Of a stretch of 10,816 nt of DNA, positions 8,756 through 10,816 are shown piece by piece. The notes beneath the pieces were generated by a model that was given only the letters and a program-made list of their open reading frames with translations, ran no database searches and was not told the origin of the DNA. Origin of the DNA: Larix sibirica (taxonomy: Eukaryota; Streptophyta; Pinopsida; Pinales; Pinaceae); assembly GCA_004151065.3 (NCBI GenBank), contig NWUY0300017066.1:18013-28828 (forward strand), written 5' to 3'. The position numbers and the translations under genes are program-made. Positions within the stretch are counted from its first letter, which is position 1. The number at the start of each line of letters is the position of its first letter.

Positions 8756-9018
8756 GAGTTGTGCAAAGTTGTGGGTGGGGGAGGGAGGTGGAGTTGTGCA
8801 ACGTTGTGGGTGAAGGAGGGAGGTGGAGCTACACAAAGTTGCCGAGGTAGGAGCTCCACATCCCACTTGTACTAGTGTGGGAAGGGGTGGAGTTGTGCAA
8901 AGTTGTGGGTGGAGGTGCGGTGGAGATGTGAAAAATCCAGGGGTGGGGGTTGGAGCTATGCAATGTTGTAGTACACAATTCCACCATCCACCCTCACTCC
9001 TTCCCCCTCACTTCACCA
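8756..9018. repeat. G-rich minisatellite (30-35 bp units) with a C-rich inverted arm
   Basis: Unit starts of the type gag(t/c)t(g/a)(t/c)(g/a)caa occur at 8756, 8791, 8826, 8890, 8923 and 8953, with spacings of 35, 35, 64, 33 and 30 bp. The best units read gagttgtgcaaagttgtggg followed by a G-rich purine tract. The third unit is interrupted by ggagctcc and a hairpin tcccac/gtggga (8861-8866 with 8877-8882). After 8975 the plus strand switches to C-rich (ccaccatccaccctcactcc and onward, to about 9018), which on the minus strand resembles the same unit: purine tract, ggtgg, then aattgtgtac. The array therefore has head-to-head symmetry. Several GGG/GGGG runs could favour G-quadruplex or slipped structures. 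The plus-strand open frame across it is a by-product of the repeat. Confidence 0.75.
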
Positions 9019-9054
9019 TGTTAAAAGCATCATTCGACATAGAATATTGAATAA

Positions 9055-9276
9055 CATACAAGTACCATTCAATTCTATGTACCATTTCAAACCAATCACA
9101 TTGGCATTGATATGTATTACATTTGCAATTTGATTTCGATAGTATTGTCCATCTACAATATCGTCCCACTAAGAAAATTTGCAAACATCTTCACCAAGTT
9201 CTTGATGGTAGAAAAGTTCACCCATCTTCCCAACTTATTAGGGACCAAGGAGGCTCCCATTAATGGGGGATATTGA
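9055..9276 (+). pseudogene. C-terminal fragment of a Ty1/copia polyprotein (RNase H end)
   Basis: From 9055 to the TGA at 9274-9276 one plus-strand frame is open for 73 codons without a usable start, because it is the tail of a longer protein. It carries the end of the copia RNase H region: TNHIGIDMYYI (from 9091), corresponding to the family's TKHI-x-I-D-M-x-x-I segment, then ANIFTKFL (9181-9204), the family's A/V-D-I-F-T-K-P-L motif with Asp to Asn and Pro to Phe, then EKFTHLPNLLGTKEAPINGGY and stop. In a live element this domain degrades the RNA of the RNA/DNA hybrid during reverse transcription. The conserved N-terminal RNase H, reverse transcriptase, integrase and gag parts are not recognisable upstream. 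An in-frame TAA stands at 9052-9054, and the G-rich minisatellite ends about 36 bp earlier. The substitutions in the motif and the truncation show it is inactive. The family call is firm; the species lineage is not. Confidence 0.85.
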
Positions 9277-9325
9277 TATAATGTTATCTTGATGTGAATG
9301 TGTAATCATCCACATTGTTAACATT

Positions 9326-9334
9326 AAGAGGGAA
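9326..9334 (+). other. Polypurine tract before the 3' LTR
   Basis: aagagggaa lies directly before a TG-initiated LTR-like sequence and about 50 bp after the polyprotein stop. This is where plant copia elements carry the primer for plus-strand DNA synthesis. Its position between the RNase H end and the LTR supports the call more than its composition does. Confidence 0.65.
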
Positions 9335-9768
9335 TGTTAAAATATGTTATAATGTAATGTAATTAATAATCTAGCATATTAGTGCTCGGATGGGGTGAAA
9401 GGGACATTGGATATGGTAGTAATCATTGCTATACTTGATTAGGTGGGTAGTTAATTTGATAGTTGGTCGATAGTCCCTATGCAACACAACATCAATATGT
9501 GGTCGAAAGGATTCTAGGAAAAGAGTTGGACAATGATGAAGTATGCTTGACCTGAGAAGAGTTTGTACTACATCAAGGTTAAAAAATGACATGGGTTGAT
9601 GTAGGTTTGTGGGAATTTAAGGACATTGGAAATGGTTTATGTTGTTTTATTCATGGGGATCCAAGCCCTATCTAGTGTTTTTACTTCATTTATTTATTGA
9701 GATCGAGTATCTGAGAGCATTGCAATCAAAGTTCAATAAGTAGGGTTTTCAAGAATTATTTTATATCA
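9335..9768 (+). mobile_element. Probable 3' LTR of the copia element
   Basis: It starts with TGTTAAAATATG immediately after the purine tract, as expected for a 5'-TG...CA-3' LTR. The likely end is ttatatca at 9761-9768 (CA at 9767-9768; caca ending at 9770 is an alternative), giving about 434 bp, a normal size for copia. Terminal bases TGTTA and TATCA are near-complementary. The sequence after the end has no tRNA primer-binding site, which agrees with a 3' rather than a 5' LTR. The partner 5' LTR was not found in the window, so the right edge is an estimate and no target-site duplication can be checked. The minus-strand open frame inside it (9371-9592) is judged spurious. Confidence 0.6.
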
Positions 9769-9860
9769 CAATTTCTAGGGAATAGGGGATGAATGTAGAT
9801 TTGAACTCAGGTTGGATGGGAACTTATCTGGTTAGGTGTCATCATGAGGAGGTAGTAACA

Positions 9861-10403
9861 ATGAAGGGTTTTTTGTTTGTTGATTGAAAGGAGAAACTCT
9901 TGGTCTTGGAGGAAGTAGTGGAAGGTAGGACCACCATGTGTAGTAAGCCTATAAATGGAAATAACATTCCACTAAAAAGGGAGGTCAGGAACATACCCAG
10001 AGTGCAGAAGGAATCCATGGAAACAACAAGCATGTATTTCCATAAACATTTTGATGTTGTTAAAGTTGAGATGGATGAACTGGAAAAGAAGGCAACAACC
10101 ACAAATGGGAAGACCCACATTATGATGGTTGGCGTGGAAGCTCTATAATGGATGTTTGATATATGCTTCTCAAGATGAAGAGATACTAAGGTCTCAAAGA
10201 TGATAGAAATTTATTGGTTGGTCAAGTCACTAATAGCTCAAGCTATGGAGGATATGGACAACCAAACTCATAATACCATTATGCATAAATTATAAATCAT
10301 GGATAACTAGTATGATGCACTCATCAATGCACANTGGCAGGGCATGGCTCTGGTTGCTTGTCCGAAAATACACTCAATGCCTGAACTGACAGATCCTGTT
10401 TGA
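9861..10403 (+). pseudogene. Decayed coding frame of unknown family
   Basis: A single plus-strand frame from ATG 9861 to TGA 10401-10403 spans 181 codons with five internal stops (9885, 10146, 10176, 10293, 10308), fewer than expected for random DNA this AT-rich. The longest open run (9888-10145, 86 codons) is hydrophilic and Lys/Glu-rich, with KHFDVVKVEMDELEKK suggesting a short helix or coiled coil. After the stops the frame reads WMFDICFSR, then IYWLVKSLIAQAMEDMDNQ and GMALVACPKIHSMPEL, which look protein-like. I recognise no domain. It starts about 90 bp after the LTR end, so it is flanking sequence or another element rather than part of the copia gene order. An N at 10334 lies in it. A minus-strand frame (9842-10120) overlaps but has low-complexity Ser/Thr/Phe composition and looks like a shadow. 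Confidence 0.3.
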
Positions 10404-10816
10404 CTACCCGGGGGTGGAAGGAAACAAGGACCACATTCAGTCACACATCCGATCATCCATTCAGAAACAAGCCACCCACGATCCATCGATCCGGAGAGAG
10501 AGCTTTCTCATGCGTTTCTGGATATGTAGAGTCAACCAAGTGGTATAACCTAAATATAGTTGTGTTTTCCTGTGTGATAGAAAATACCAAAGAATTGATA
10601 GCCATGAGAACTATGTGTGTGAACTTGTCTGCTGATGATAGAGTGTCCATGATAGAGTGATAGAGCCATGAGAGAGCCTGAGCTTGGATTGCAGAAGATA
10701 GATTGCGGAACAAAGCTTGTTGGTAATCTCAGAAGGATTCCACCATTGAACTGTGGAAGAAGGTTGGGTTGCTTGATAAACCCAGTGAAGGTTGTAATCT
10801 CATAGAACTAGCGACT
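10404..10816. other. GC-balanced unidentified stretch
   Basis: This end of the window is less AT-rich and less repetitive than most of the rest. Both strands are open for 86 codons over about 10400-10713, but neither starts at ATG for its full length and neither shows a known motif. A small duplication, atgatagagtg, occurs at 10635-10645 and 10649-10659, followed by further tagag words. It could be an LTR, an untranslated region or an exon cut by the window edge; I cannot choose. Confidence 0.35.

Noticed and set aside
8583-9050. Open frames on both strands through the G-rich block
   Set aside because: They are produced by low-stop G/C-rich repeat DNA and translate to repetitive, motif-free residues.
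8590-9060. The whole G-rich block as a transposon with terminal inverted repeats
   Set aside because: The possible ends (atattccaaatcaagtaatg and the complement of the 9030-9055 region) match only loosely and no convincing target duplication is present.
10453-10713. Opposed 86-codon frames at 10400-10713 as genes
   Set aside because: Both need non-ATG starts, overlap each other on opposite strands, and show no motif.

Overview
This window looks like plant nuclear intergenic (or long-intron) DNA. It is AT-rich and has no intact gene that I can support. It holds short local tandem repeats, inverted repeats and decayed transposable-element pieces, with two single ambiguous bases (N at 5356 and 10334), as in draft genomic sequence. 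The strongest taxonomic clue is a Ty1/copia-type RNase H tail followed by a polypurine tract and an LTR-like end, in the form common in seed plants. A large, repeat-rich genome such as a conifer would fit, but that is inference and the species cannot be read from the sequence.

Layout: 1-1050 is low-information AT-rich DNA with one perfect hairpin (868-896). 1060-1560 is more GC-balanced and holds a broken coding-like frame (1236-1547) of unknown origin. 1560-3830 is AT/T-rich filler with a perfect 14-bp inverted repeat (2162-2216) and a small fold-back (3277-3387). 3834-4070 reads on the minus strand like the A-tailed 3' end of a LINE. 4518-4906 holds two unrelated tandem arrays side by side: three ~78-bp units, then two 62-bp units. 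5280-6450 is extremely AT-rich, with a 41-bp duplication and a (TA)8 run. 6450-8120 is mostly unassigned, with a 31-bp duplication and a weak tRNA-like/SINE-like signal near 7668-7709. 8122-8278 is a degenerate tandem repeat. 8756-9018 is a strongly G-rich minisatellite ending in a C-rich inverted arm.

9055-9768 is the one confidently identifiable element: the last ~73 codons of a copia polyprotein, a PPT and a probable 3' LTR, plus-strand. The part of pol upstream of 9055 is not recognisable, so the element is 5'-truncated or was interrupted near the minisatellite. 9861-10403 holds a decayed plus-strand coding frame of unknown family. 10404-10816 is GC-balanced but unidentified.

No genes work together here. 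The window records insertion, slippage and decay. I found no tRNA or rRNA gene, CRISPR array, operon or convincing promoter, and no evidence of a new biological system. The best leads are the G-rich/C-rich minisatellite at the truncated copia edge and the two anonymous coding relics.
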